Shown piece by piece: positions 8,694 to 16,468 of a stretch of 64,000 nucleotides of DNA. Position 1 is the first letter of the stretch. Each line of letters starts with the position of its first letter. The notes beneath the pieces were generated by a model. The model had not been told where the DNA came from. It was given only the letters and a program-made list of their open reading frames with translations, and ran no database searches. The DNA comes from Flavobacterium sp. ACN6. GTDB taxonomy: Bacteria > Bacteroidota > Bacteroidia > Flavobacteriales > Flavobacteriaceae. The translations under genes were made by a program, and so were the position numbers. The stretch is taken from NCBI RefSeq assembly GCF_002304005.1, contig NZ_MRCQ01000011.1, positions 62,001 through 126,000 on the forward strand. The letters are read 5' to 3'.

Positions 8694-8903
8694 ATGATTG
8701 AAGTTTTTAAAACAAATGTTCAAGAAGTCGAGCAGTCAATTATGATTGTGGGGAAACTTCTTGAGCATTTTCCCAACAGCGCTATCAATTTTGACCTTGA
8801 AGACTGCGATAAAATTTTGAGAATTCATGCTGCTGCAATTTCAAATCATAGAATAATTGAACTTGTCACTTCGTATGGTTTTCATTGTGAGGAACTTCTA
8901 TAA
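8694..8903 (+). CDS. Small HMA-like protein lacking the metal-binding CXXC
   Basis: A 69-residue acidic protein (MIEVFKTNVQEVEQSIMIVGKLL...). The alternation of strands and helices (VFKTNV, helix EVEQSIMIVGKLLEHF, strand SAINFDLED, strand ILRIHAA, helix NHRIIELVTSYG, strand FHCEEL) fits the beta-alpha-beta-beta-alpha-beta fold of heavy-metal-associated domains, but the usual CXXC loop is absent (NVQEVEQ instead). The fold is inferred from this pattern, not from a search. It is 13 bp downstream of the DoxX gene and likely shares its promoter. Function unknown. Confidence 0.65.
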   Translation: MIEVFKTNVQEVEQSIMIVGKLLEHFPNSAINFDLEDCDKILRIHAAAISNHRIIELVTSYGFHCEELL

Positions 8904-8979
8904 ATCATACTTAATTGATTTATAGAAATTTAGAATAAAAAATTGTAATTTTAGAAATCTAACTTTTAAAATATCACAA

Positions 8980-9363
8980 ATGAATATTCCGGCAGAACAT
9001 CAAACTATAATGCCTTATTTAATTTTACAAGGCGCATCAAAATTTATCGATTTTACAAAAGTTGTTTTTGGAGCATCAGAAACTAATACAAAATCAATTC
9101 GCGAAGATGGAAGCATAATGCATGCAGAAGTGACCCTAAACGGAAGCACAATCATGATTACTGATGAAATTACGGATTGGGCAAAGCAGACTTCTCACCT
9201 ATTTGTATATGTTCCAAATGCCGATGAAACTTATAAAAAAGCTATAGAAAACGGGGCTTCTTCCTTAATGGGATTAAGTGATCAGGACTATGGCAGAACC
9301 TGCGGTGTTACAGATCCGTTTGGAAATGTATGGTGGATTACTTCTGTAAATAAGCAAAAATAA
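8980..9363 (+). CDS. VOC family protein (PhnB/glyoxalase-like)
   Basis: A 127-residue protein with the paired beta-alpha-beta-beta-beta modules of the vicinal oxygen chelate fold. It opens with QTIMPYLILQGASKFIDFTKVVF and ends with DQDYGRTCGVTDPFGNVWWITS, the 'DPFGN.W' signature of the PhnB-like subgroup. Such proteins include dioxygenases, resistance proteins and uncharacterised enzymes; the reaction cannot be assigned. It appears to stand alone, 76 bp after the small HMA-like gene. Confidence 0.88.
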   Translation: MNIPAEHQTIMPYLILQGASKFIDFTKVVFGASETNTKSIREDGSIMHAEVTLNGSTIMITDEITDWAKQTSHLFVYVPNADETYKKAIENGASSLMGLSDQDYGRTCGVTDPFGNVWWITSVNKQK

Positions 9364-9405
9364 AAACACAAACTACTGATTAATAGTATTTTAAATTTTT
9401 TATTG

Positions 9406-9413
9406 TATATTTG
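9406..9413 (+). promoter_or_regulatory. TAnnTTTG -7 box upstream of DinB gene
   Basis: TATATTTG precedes the DinB ORF by 112 bp, which implies a long 5' leader of roughly 100 nt; the leader holds no clear ORF. Confidence 0.45.
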
Positions 9414-9525
9414 AAATACTTTTCGTTACCCTAATTCTATACATTTAATTTAATAAAAATGGCTGCAGGTTTTTTTAAACCTATCGGTTCACATTTTTTA
9501 TTGTCTAATTCTAAAATTAAACAAG

Positions 9526-10035
9526 ATGAAAAGCGGTATTCAAAATACAATCTTAGAAACCTATAGTAACTTAAATGATACTATTTCTTTATTTTCTCCA
9601 GAAGAAATCAATATTGTTCCATTTGAAGGAAGCTGGACAGCTGGACAAACTGTACAGCATATTATCCTGGCTTGTTCTAGATTTACACAGCTTTTTGCCG
9701 GAAAAACAGAAAAAACAACACGCAAACCTGACGAGAACGTTAAAAAACTCGATGAAATATTTTTAGATTTCGATACAAAAATGGAATCACCAGAAAATAT
9801 AAAACCTGCGAAAATTGATTACGATAAAGAGCAGTTAAAGTCTTCAATAAAAAAGATACAAAACGATTTATTTAAAGCTGCAGAAACATACGATTTAACA
9901 TTGACCTGCGTTGGTTTCCAAATGCCCGGTTTTGAGAACTTCACTATTTACGAATGGATTCATTTTGCCATTATTCATACCCAGCGCCATACACATCAAC
10001 TAAAATTGATTTACGAAAACATCAATAAAGGATAA
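9526..10035 (+). CDS. DinB family protein
   Basis: A 169-residue four-helix-bundle protein of the DinB/DfsB superfamily. Candidate metal ligands are visible at the expected places: a His in helix 2 (WTAGQTVQHIILA) and paired His residues in the last helix (HFAIIHTQRHTHQLKLIY). Family members include thiol-dependent transferases (bacillithiol or mycothiol type) and uncharacterised proteins. The gene has its own long leader and is followed after 26 bp by a membrane protein gene on the same strand, so the two may form a transcription unit. Confidence 0.87.
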   Translation: MKSGIQNTILETYSNLNDTISLFSPEEINIVPFEGSWTAGQTVQHIILACSRFTQLFAGKTEKTTRKPDENVKKLDEIFLDFDTKMESPENIKPAKIDYDKEQLKSSIKKIQNDLFKAAETYDLTLTCVGFQMPGFENFTIYEWIHFAIIHTQRHTHQLKLIYENINKG

Positions 10036-10061
10036 TTCAGAATTAACTCAAACGGATTATT

Positions 10062-10529
10062 ATGAGATCAAAAGTTAAGACCATTGTTTCTTCTGGTCTA
10101 GTAGCGGGAACATTAGACATTACTGTTGCCATTTTAATTTATGCAGTGATTCTTCATAAAACAACAGCCGAAAAAATTCTGCAGTCTATTGCGAGCGGCA
10201 TTTTTAAAAAAGAAGCGTATACTGCAGGAACAGAAATGACTTTTATGGGATTAGGACTTCATTTCTTAATTACTTTTATTTTTGCATGGTTTTATTTTAA
10301 GATTTTCCCTTATATCCCATTCTTTAAAATAAACACTGTATTATCTGGGGTTTCGTATGGTTTTTTCATTTGGGTTGTAATGAATTTAATCGTCCTCCCA
10401 ATTGTGTTTCCTGTATTACCTGAAAAGAAATTAGATTTACCGCTCTTGCTCTCTATTTTAATTGTAATTTGCTGCGTAGGAATACCAATTGCCTTTATAA
10501 CGCGGAAATATTATGCTAAATGGTATTAG
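10062..10529 (+). CDS. Membrane protein, YagU/DUF1440-like
   Basis: A 155-residue protein with about four transmembrane segments (near residues 8-28, 63-83, 92-115 and 125-145) and a basic C-terminus. The N-terminal SSGLVAGTLDITVAILIYAV, with an acidic residue inside the first helix, resembles YagU/DUF1440 inner-membrane proteins, for which no firm function is known. It lies 26 bp downstream of the DinB gene. The family name is suggested from memory of the pattern and is moderately certain. Confidence 0.65.
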   Translation: MRSKVKTIVSSGLVAGTLDITVAILIYAVILHKTTAEKILQSIASGIFKKEAYTAGTEMTFMGLGLHFLITFIFAWFYFKIFPYIPFFKINTVLSGVSYGFFIWVVMNLIVLPIVFPVLPEKKLDLPLLLSILIVICCVGIPIAFITRKYYAKWY

Positions 10530-10615
10530 GAAAAAAAGGTAGAAAGGTGCAAAGGTTCATAGTTGCAGAGGTTGAGTTTAGTCTTTAATTCCTTTGATCA
10601 TTGTATATATTCCTT

Positions 10616-10656
10616 TAAAAACAAAAAAGCAATCCAAGTTTATCACCTGGATTACT
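10616..10656 (-). terminator. Rho-independent terminator for DUF1328 gene
   Basis: On the minus strand the stem TAATCCAGG.. pairs with ..CTTGGATT across a short loop (10629-10656), followed by TTTTTTGTTTTT. It is placed just downstream of the stop of the minus-strand DUF1328 gene. Confidence 0.75.
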
Positions 10657-10689
10657 TATATGTTAAAAAAATATCTTCTTTAAGAGTGC

Positions 10690-10851
10690 TTAAACCTTTG
10701 TTCTACCTGATATTAGTGAAATGATAAATAACACTAAAAAGATAAAGAACAATACTTTTGCAATACTCGCGGCTCCTGCGGCAATACCACCAAAACCAAA
10801 AATTCCAGCTATTATAGCAAGAATAATAAAAATGACTGTCCAGCGTAACAT
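10690..10851 (-). CDS. DUF1328 (YtjA) family small membrane protein
   Basis: A 53-residue ORF reading MLRWTVIFIILAIIAGIFGFG, then GIAAGAASIAKVLFFIFLVLF, ending SGRTKV. The two hydrophobic helices, the 'LRW.' start and the glycine/alanine-rich centre are the hallmarks of DUF1328, a family of 50-60 residue membrane proteins (YtjA in E. coli), often linked with stress-response genes. It is flanked by a -7 box (10911-10918) and a strong terminator, so it is a complete small transcription unit convergent with the upstream gene. The physiological role is not established. Confidence 0.88.
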   Translation of the reverse strand: MLRWTVIFIILAIIAGIFGFGGIAAGAASIAKVLFFIFLVLFIISLISGRTKV

Positions 10852-10910
10852 AATATTAGATTTTTTAGTTCGTAAATACGACTATTCAATAGTCTGTTTT
10901 GTTTGTTATT

Positions 10911-10918
10911 CAAATTTA
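10911..10918 (-). promoter_or_regulatory. TAnnTTTG -7 box for DUF1328 gene
   Basis: CAAATTTA on the plus strand gives TAAATTTG on the minus strand, 60 bp upstream of the DUF1328 start codon. Confidence 0.5.
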
Positions 10919-11388
10919 TTTTATTCCTACAAACCTTGTTAACTCAAATGGCTTTTTAAATTAACTCAATAAACTAAATTACAAGTATTTACGCTTAGTT
11001 TTCATTATTACTTTTTAGTCTTACAGAATTACCATGTTTAGGCTTTAGAGTTAATTTTTTAATGGATTGGATTAATCGCTGCTCCTATCCCAAAGTAATT
11101 TTATCGAAAATTAATAAGGTAAAGGAATAAGCCAAAAAGTCTGGTAAATCTTAGAAAAAAAGATAAAAACTTAGAAATCCAGCAAAACTCATTGGGATTC
11201 ATTTAGAAAACTAATTATTTCACCTTTTAATATTATAAAATACATAGTTATGTCAATTAAGCAGTTCCAAACTGGAACTTCAAATTTTGATTAATCAATA
11301 TAAAATTTATTATGGCGCTGCCGATGAAAAATTGCGGCGGCATCTTTGAAACTGAACGAGTTATTAACCGAGCTAAAAATTAATCCTC
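10919..11388. other. Gene-free spacer before GT4 gene
   Basis: No convincing gene is seen. At 11263-11279 lies the perfect dyad AGTTCCA-aac-TGGAACT (7-bp arms), which could be an operator or small hairpin. A 23-codon frame at 11312 (MALPMKNCGGIF...) ends 8 bp before the next start; it lacks supporting features and was not called. Confidence 0.5.
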
Positions 11389-13659
11389 ATGAAAACAATA
11401 TCAAACAAATCTAAAATAGTTTTTCTATCTACTTTTCCGCCAACACAATGCGGCATTGCAACTTACACACAAGACACAATTAAGGGGATTACAGACGTTT
11501 ACGGTAAATCTATCAAATGCGAGATCTGCGAACTTGTTAATGAACCAAAAGAAAATCCAACACAAGCATATACCTTAAATACTAAAAATAGAGAAGAATA
11601 TACAAGAGTAGCAGAGGAAATCAATAATGATCCAGCTGTAAAATTGGTTCATATTCAGCATGAATTTGGTTTGTTTTCAGGAAATTATGGAGATTATCTT
11701 TTAGACTTTTTAAATACAGTTAAAAAGCCTGTTACTTATACTTTTCACAGTGTAATTCCAAATCCAAATGAGGAACTAAGAACATTTGTAAAACTGTTAT
11801 TGAGCTACAGTAATTCGGTTTTTGTAATGACAAATAGATCAGCAGAAATATTAATTAATGACTATGAAATCAGTGAAGAAATAATTACTTGTGTACCTCA
11901 TGGAACTCATATCGTAGTTTATGAAGCTCCTCAAAATGCAAAAGAAAAATTAAACATTGGAGATCGATTAGTATTATCAACTTTCGGACTTTTAGGTGAA
12001 GGAAAAAATATTGAAACCGGACTTCAAGCACTTCCAAAGATTGTCGAAAAAGCACCAAACGCCTTGTATTTAATTATTGGAAAAACACATCCAAATTTAA
12101 TTAAAGACGGAATTGATACTTATAGAGATAAACTGGAGGGTATTGTTGAAGAATTAAATCTGCAAAACAACGTACGTTTTATCAACCAATATTTAGATAC
12201 TGACGAGCTTTTAGAATATTTAAAAGCAACCGACATTTATATGTTTACGTCTAAAGACCCGAATCAGGCTGTTAGCGGCACTTTTGCTTACGCGATGAGC
12301 TGCGCATGTCCGATAGTTGCCTCTAAGATTCCACATACAAAAGAAGTATTAACTCCAGATTCTGGAATATTAGTTGATATCGGAGATGTAGATCAATTTG
12401 CTGATGCGGCGATTACATTAATTGCAGACGAAAATTTACGTCACGAAATGGGAATCAATTCATTTACAAAAATGCGCGCTTCTTCTTGGGAAAATGCTGC
12501 CATTACACATATGAATGCGTATAAAAACTTAATTGAAAATCCATCAGAGATAAAATACAGTTATCCTTCAATTCAATTAAGACATATTAAAAGATTGACT
12601 ACAGAATTGGGAATCGTTCAGTTCAGTAAAATTTCTATCCCAGATTTAGATACAGGATATACATTAGATGATAATGCCAGAGCCCTTATCGCTTTCTGTA
12701 TGCATTACAAACTAACGCAGGATAAAGATGACTTAGCATATATTTTAATCTATTTAGATTTCATTCAACGCTGTCAAAAACCAAAAGGCGATTTTATCAA
12801 CTATGTGGATCAGGAAAACCGCGAACACGTAGAGCAAAATGCCGAAGTGAATTTAGAAGATTCAAATGCAAGAGCTCTGTGGGCATTAGGAACTGTGGTT
12901 TCGCTTTCAGACATTCTTCCAGAAGCAATTACTAAAAAAGCGACAAGATGTTTATTGAATTCATTAAAATGGGCAGAAACTATACAGTCGCCTCGTTCAA
13001 TTGGTTTTGCAACAAAAGGTTTGTATCTATATCATTCAACAATTCCGAATTTGTACGTAGCTGCAATTATCAATAAATTGAATGCTAAATTATTAGCCAA
13101 TTACGAAGATACAGCTACTGAAGACTGGCAGTGGTTTGAAAATTATTTAACGTACGGAAATGGTATTCTGCCAGAATCTATGCTTTATGCTTATTTAATT
13201 ACTAACAAACCAGTTTACAAAAAAGTGGCTTTAGATTCATTAGATTTCTTGATTTCTAAAACTTTCGTAGACGGAAACTTTAAAGCTATTTCAAATCAAA
13301 GCTGGCATCATAAAGGCTCAGAACCACAACAATATGGAGAACAGCCAATAGATGTTACATATACAATTCAGACCTTAAATTCTTTCTATGAAGCATTTAA
13401 AACGCCTGAATACAAAAAGAAAATGAAAGCTGCGTTTAACTGGTTCTTAGGTAAAAACCATTTAAATCAAATTATGTACAATCCTGTAAGCGGCGGTGGT
13501 TATGACGGACTTGAAAAAGAAAACGTTAACCTAAACCAAGGTGCAGAATCTACCGTTTGTTTCTTAACGGCAAGATTATTAATGGAAAAACTGGCGATCT
13601 CACAATCTAAAGTTATTCCCTTAATGAAATCTCGCAGTGGAATAGCGATTAATTCATAA
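11389..13659 (+). CDS. GT4 glycosyltransferase fused to helical (alpha/alpha-toroid-like) domain
   Basis: A 756-residue protein in two parts. Residues 1 to about 385 form a GT-B glycosyltransferase of family GT4: N-terminal Rossmann half (FLSTFPPTQCGIATYT, HIQHEFGLFSG), then a nucleotide-sugar half (LSTFGLLGEGKNIETGLQ, RFINQYLDTDELLEYLKATDIYMF, AVSGTFAYAMSCACPIVAS). Residues about 400-740 are helix-rich with paired aromatic and acidic motifs (DLDTGYTLDDNARAL, NLEDSNARALWALG, YNPVSGGGYDGLE) resembling the (alpha/alpha)6 barrels of glycosidases and mannan-processing proteins. A fusion of synthesis and processing/binding modules is inferred. No glycan cluster is adjacent, so the product is unknown. 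A strong terminator follows. Confidence 0.85.
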   Translation: MKTISNKSKIVFLSTFPPTQCGIATYTQDTIKGITDVYGKSIKCEICELVNEPKENPTQAYTLNTKNREEYTRVAEEINNDPAVKLVHIQHEFGLFSGNYGDYLLDFLNTVKKPVTYTFHSVIPNPNEELRTFVKLLLSYSNSVFVMTNRSAEILINDYEISEEIITCVPHGTHIVVYEAPQNAKEKLNIGDRLVLSTFGLLGEGKNIETGLQALPKIVEKAPNALYLIIGKTHPNLIKDGIDTYRDKLEGIVEELNLQNNVRFINQYLDTDELLEYLKATDIYMFTSKDPNQAVSGTFAYAMSCACPIVASKIPHTKEVLTPDSGILVDIGDVDQFADAAITLIADENLRHEMGINSFTKMRASSWENAAITHMNAYKNLIENPSEIKYSYPSIQLRHIKRLTTELGIVQFSKISIPDLDTGYTLDDNARALIAFCMHYKLTQDKDDLAYILIYLDFIQRCQKPKGDFINYVDQENREHVEQNAEVNLEDSNARALWALGTVVSLSDILPEAITKKATRCLLNSLKWAETIQSPRSIGFATKGLYLYHSTIPNLYVAAIINKLNAKLLANYEDTATEDWQWFENYLTYGNGILPESMLYAYLITNKPVYKKVALDSLDFLISKTFVDGNFKAISNQSWHHKGSEPQQYGEQPIDVTYTIQTLNSFYEAFKTPEYKKKMKAAFNWFLGKNHLNQIMYNPVSGGGYDGLEKENVNLNQGAESTVCFLTARLLMEKLAISQSKVIPLMKSRSGIAINS

Positions 13660-13705
13660 AAATATAAAGGCGAAGCTAACCAAACTTCTATTTTTAAACC
13701 CGGAA

Positions 13706-13735
13706 AATCCCTTTCTTAATGAAAGGGATTTTTTG
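13706..13735 (+). terminator. Rho-independent terminator after GT4 gene
   Basis: AATCCCTTTC (13706-13715), a 5-nt loop, GAAAGGGATT (13721-13730), then a T-rich tail. Perfect 10-bp stem. Confidence 0.9.
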
Positions 13736-13924
13736 TTTGCACAAACCGCAACGTTCTTTTGTTTTAATTATTGTGAGAGGATGAAAATTATATAAGCACT
13801 CAAAAAAGTTCTGTAAAATATTTTAACAAGTATTGAGCTAACTTTCATCTATAATTTAATCAGTTGTGAAAACTGTTAAATTATTGATTTTCATTTTATA
13901 TCATTCACATAAAACAAAAACATT

Positions 13925-14683
13925 TTGATTCTCAACCTAAAAAATACGTTTACCGAAATCGGAGAAACTACAGTTTTCGCCAAGAAGTTTTTTAAGGAGG
14001 TATTTATTCCGCCTTATGAGACCAAAGAGTTTTTAAAGCAATGTTACGTTATCGGTTATAAATCACTGCCTTTGGTAACGATTACGGGTTTTATTATGGG
14101 TTTGGTACTTACACTTCAATCCAGACCAACTCTGGTAAAATTTGGAGCCGAAAGCTGGCTGCCGGGAATGGTTGCTCTTTCCTTAATTAGAGAAATTGCT
14201 CCGGTAATTACAGCTTTGATCTGTGCGGGGAAAATTTCATCTGGAATTGGAGCCGAATTAGGATCTATGAAAGTGACCGAACAAATTGATGCTATGGAAG
14301 TATCAGCGGTGAATCCGTATAATTATTTGGTTGTAACGAGAGTTTTGGCTTGTACTTTAATGGTGCCGCTTTTAGTATTTTTTGCCGATGCAATTGGAAT
14401 TGTAGGCGGATATGTGGGAATTAATATTCATGGAGACGTGAATTTTTACAGATATCTGACTCAAATTATTCAATCATTAGAATTTTTAGACGTGTTTCCT
14501 GCCACAATCAAAACATTTTTCTTCGGATTTTTTATCGGAATGATTGGATGTTTTAAGGGTTTTAATGCATCAAATGGAACAGAAAGTGTGGGTCAGGCAG
14601 CGAATTCTGCAGTTGTAACAGCATCATTAAGCATTTTTATAATTGATATGGTTGCCGTTCAAATAACCGATTTATTCTTTTAA
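13925..14683 (+). CDS. MlaE family ABC transporter permease
   Basis: A 252-residue membrane protein of the MlaE/TGD1 (DUF140) family, the permease of phospholipid or lipid-like ABC transporters. Characteristic features are the interface helix TEIGETTVFAKKFFKEVF, the ITGFIMGLVLTLQSRP segment, the LIREIAPVITALICAGKISSGIGAELGSMKVTEQIDAMEV block and several hydrophobic helices. The reading frame has no upstream ATG before an in-frame stop at 13910-13912. The most likely start is TTG at 13925 (or ATT at 13922). It heads an operon with the ATPase 3 bp downstream and the MCE protein after that, a minimal Mla-type system for lipid transfer between the membranes. Confidence 0.93.
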   Translation: MILNLKNTFTEIGETTVFAKKFFKEVFIPPYETKEFLKQCYVIGYKSLPLVTITGFIMGLVLTLQSRPTLVKFGAESWLPGMVALSLIREIAPVITALICAGKISSGIGAELGSMKVTEQIDAMEVSAVNPYNYLVVTRVLACTLMVPLLVFFADAIGIVGGYVGINIHGDVNFYRYLTQIIQSLEFLDVFPATIKTFFFGFFIGMIGCFKGFNASNGTESVGQAANSAVVTASLSIFIIDMVAVQITDLFF

Positions 14684-14686
14684 AAT

Positions 14687-15466
14687 ATGACCAAAGAAAA
14701 ACTACATAAAGAACCTAAAACAAAAGAAAAAGATCTAAAACCAATTATTGAGATTAAAGATCTGCACAAAACTTTTGGAAAAGATAATAAAGTCTTAAAA
14801 GGCGTAAATCTAACCTTAAATAAAGGAGAAGATTTAGTGGTTTTGGGACGATCAGGATCAGGAAAGTCTGTTACTATAAAATGCATCGTTGGTTTAATTG
14901 AACCCGATAAAGGTGAAATTAAAGTATTTGATGAAAACGTTCTTAATATTCCTAAAAATGAACTGAATGCCATTAGAGTAAGAATCGGTTTCTTATTTCA
15001 AAGCGGCGCTCTTTACGATTCGATGTCGGTTAGAGAAAATCTGTCTTTTACATTGACCAAACACAAACGTGATTTAAGTGCAGAAGAAATAGACAGTGAA
15101 GTAATGGAAGCTCTTGAAAATGTTGGTTTAGCCGATGCCGTCGACAAAATGCCTTCTGAACTTTCGGGTGGTATGAAAAAAAGAATCGGCTTGGCAAGAA
15201 CTTTAATTTTAAAGCCTGAAATTATTTTATACGACGAACCTACAACAGGTTTGGATACGATAACATCAAGAGAAATTAGTGAATTGATTTTGGATATTAA
15301 ACACAAACAAAAAACATCTGCAATCATTATAACACACGATATGGCCTGCGCAAAACTAACTGCCGATCGAATTATTGTTTTGAAAGAAGGTGTAATTCAC
15401 GCTGAAGGAACATACGAAGAACTAGAAAAAGACGAAGACGAATGGGTACGCTCATTTTTTGAATAA
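14687..15466 (+). CDS. MlaF-like ABC transporter ATP-binding protein
   Basis: A 259-residue ATPase, partner of the MlaE-type permease 3 bp upstream. Visible motifs in order: Walker A GRSGSGKS (about residue 62), Q-loop LFQSGALYDSMSVREN, signature LSGGMKKR (typical of the Mla subgroup), Walker B ILYDEPTTGLD and the switch His in ITHDMACA. The first 25 residues are a Lys/Glu-rich extension that is not part of the nucleotide-binding domain. The protein energises lipid movement through the permease in concert with the MCE protein that follows. Confidence 0.95.
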   Translation: MTKEKLHKEPKTKEKDLKPIIEIKDLHKTFGKDNKVLKGVNLTLNKGEDLVVLGRSGSGKSVTIKCIVGLIEPDKGEIKVFDENVLNIPKNELNAIRVRIGFLFQSGALYDSMSVRENLSFTLTKHKRDLSAEEIDSEVMEALENVGLADAVDKMPSELSGGMKKRIGLARTLILKPEIILYDEPTTGLDTITSREISELILDIKHKQKTSAIIITHDMACAKLTADRIIVLKEGVIHAEGTYEELEKDEDEWVRSFFE

Positions 15467-15488
15467 AGCAAAATAAACAATAGAAATC

Positions 15489-16319
15489 ATGGAAAAGCAA
15501 TCGGGATATACTTGGAAATTAGGAATGTTTGTAACAATAGGTTTACTGCTTTTTGTAATGGCCATATATTTTATCGGAAAACAGAAAAACTTATTTGGTT
15601 CTACCTTTCATATAACTTCTCAGTTTAAAACTGTAAGTGGTTTGGAGGTTGGAAATAACGTTCGTTTTTCAGGAATTAATGTTGGAACAGTAGAACAGAT
15701 TCAATTAAAAAATGACTCAACAGTAATCGTTGTTTTAGTAATGAAAGAAGATGTTCGAAAATTCATTAAAACAGACGCTACGGCAAGCATTGGTTCTGAC
15801 GGATTAATGGGTGATAAAGTTTTGACTATTTCTCCTGGTGCAAAATCCCAAAAAATTGTTGAAGATAATGGTCAGCTTGCTTCTGTTGATGGAATTGAAA
15901 TGCATGATATTATGAAGAGCGTTAAGAAAAGCGTTGACAATATTGGTGTGATTTCAGACGAGATAGCCATTTTTAGTCATAGTATGAACAATGGAAACGG
16001 TGCTTTAGCCAGATTGGTTAAAGATGATAAAATGGCCAACAGTGTTTCGAATACGCTTTCTAACCTTGAATCTGGAACAAAAGGTTTTAGTGATAATATG
16101 GAAGCTGCGAAAAGCAATTTCCTTTTAAGAGGTTATTACAAGAAAAAAGAGAAAGAAAAAGTTAAAAAACAAGAAGAAATAAAAGAGAAAAAAGAAGAAC
16201 AACAAGAGAAAGCTCAAAAAGAAAAAGAGAAAAAGGAAAAAGAATTACAAGAGCAAAAAGAAAAAGAGGAAAAACAAAAACAGGAAGATGCTAAAAAAGC
16301 GGAAGAGAAGAAAAAGTAA
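15489..16319 (+). CDS. MlaD/MCE domain protein with charged C-terminal tail
   Basis: A 276-residue, single-pass, periplasm-facing protein. A transmembrane helix (about residues 12-28, GMFVTIGLLLFVMAIYFIG) is followed by the MCE/MlaD domain (about 38-115) with TVSGLEVGNNVRFSGINVGTVEQI and SDGLMGDKVLTI. A helical region follows, then a low-complexity Lys/Glu/Gln-rich tail (about 210-276) that probably forms a long coiled coil. MCE proteins form hexameric lipid tunnels. It is the third gene of the MlaE-MlaF-MlaD unit, 22 bp after the ATPase. The tail is unusual in its composition and may span the periplasm or bind another partner. Confidence 0.9.
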   Translation: MEKQSGYTWKLGMFVTIGLLLFVMAIYFIGKQKNLFGSTFHITSQFKTVSGLEVGNNVRFSGINVGTVEQIQLKNDSTVIVVLVMKEDVRKFIKTDATASIGSDGLMGDKVLTISPGAKSQKIVEDNGQLASVDGIEMHDIMKSVKKSVDNIGVISDEIAIFSHSMNNGNGALARLVKDDKMANSVSNTLSNLESGTKGFSDNMEAAKSNFLLRGYYKKKEKEKVKKQEEIKEKKEEQQEKAQKEKEKKEKELQEQKEKEEKQKQEDAKKAEEKKK

Positions 16320-16468
16320 ATTCTAAATTTGAAATTTCAAATTCCAACTTTTCTGTTATTCATAACTTATTACTTTCAATAATAACTTATAACACATCAT
16401 TATAATTTGAAACTCTTTTTACTATTAAATTTAACTGCTGTTTTTTAGACAGTAAAAACTTACAGTAT

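Noticed and set aside
11312..11383. 23-codon ORF immediately before the GT4 gene
   Set aside because: No family, no promoter box and no stop/start structure suggesting a leader.
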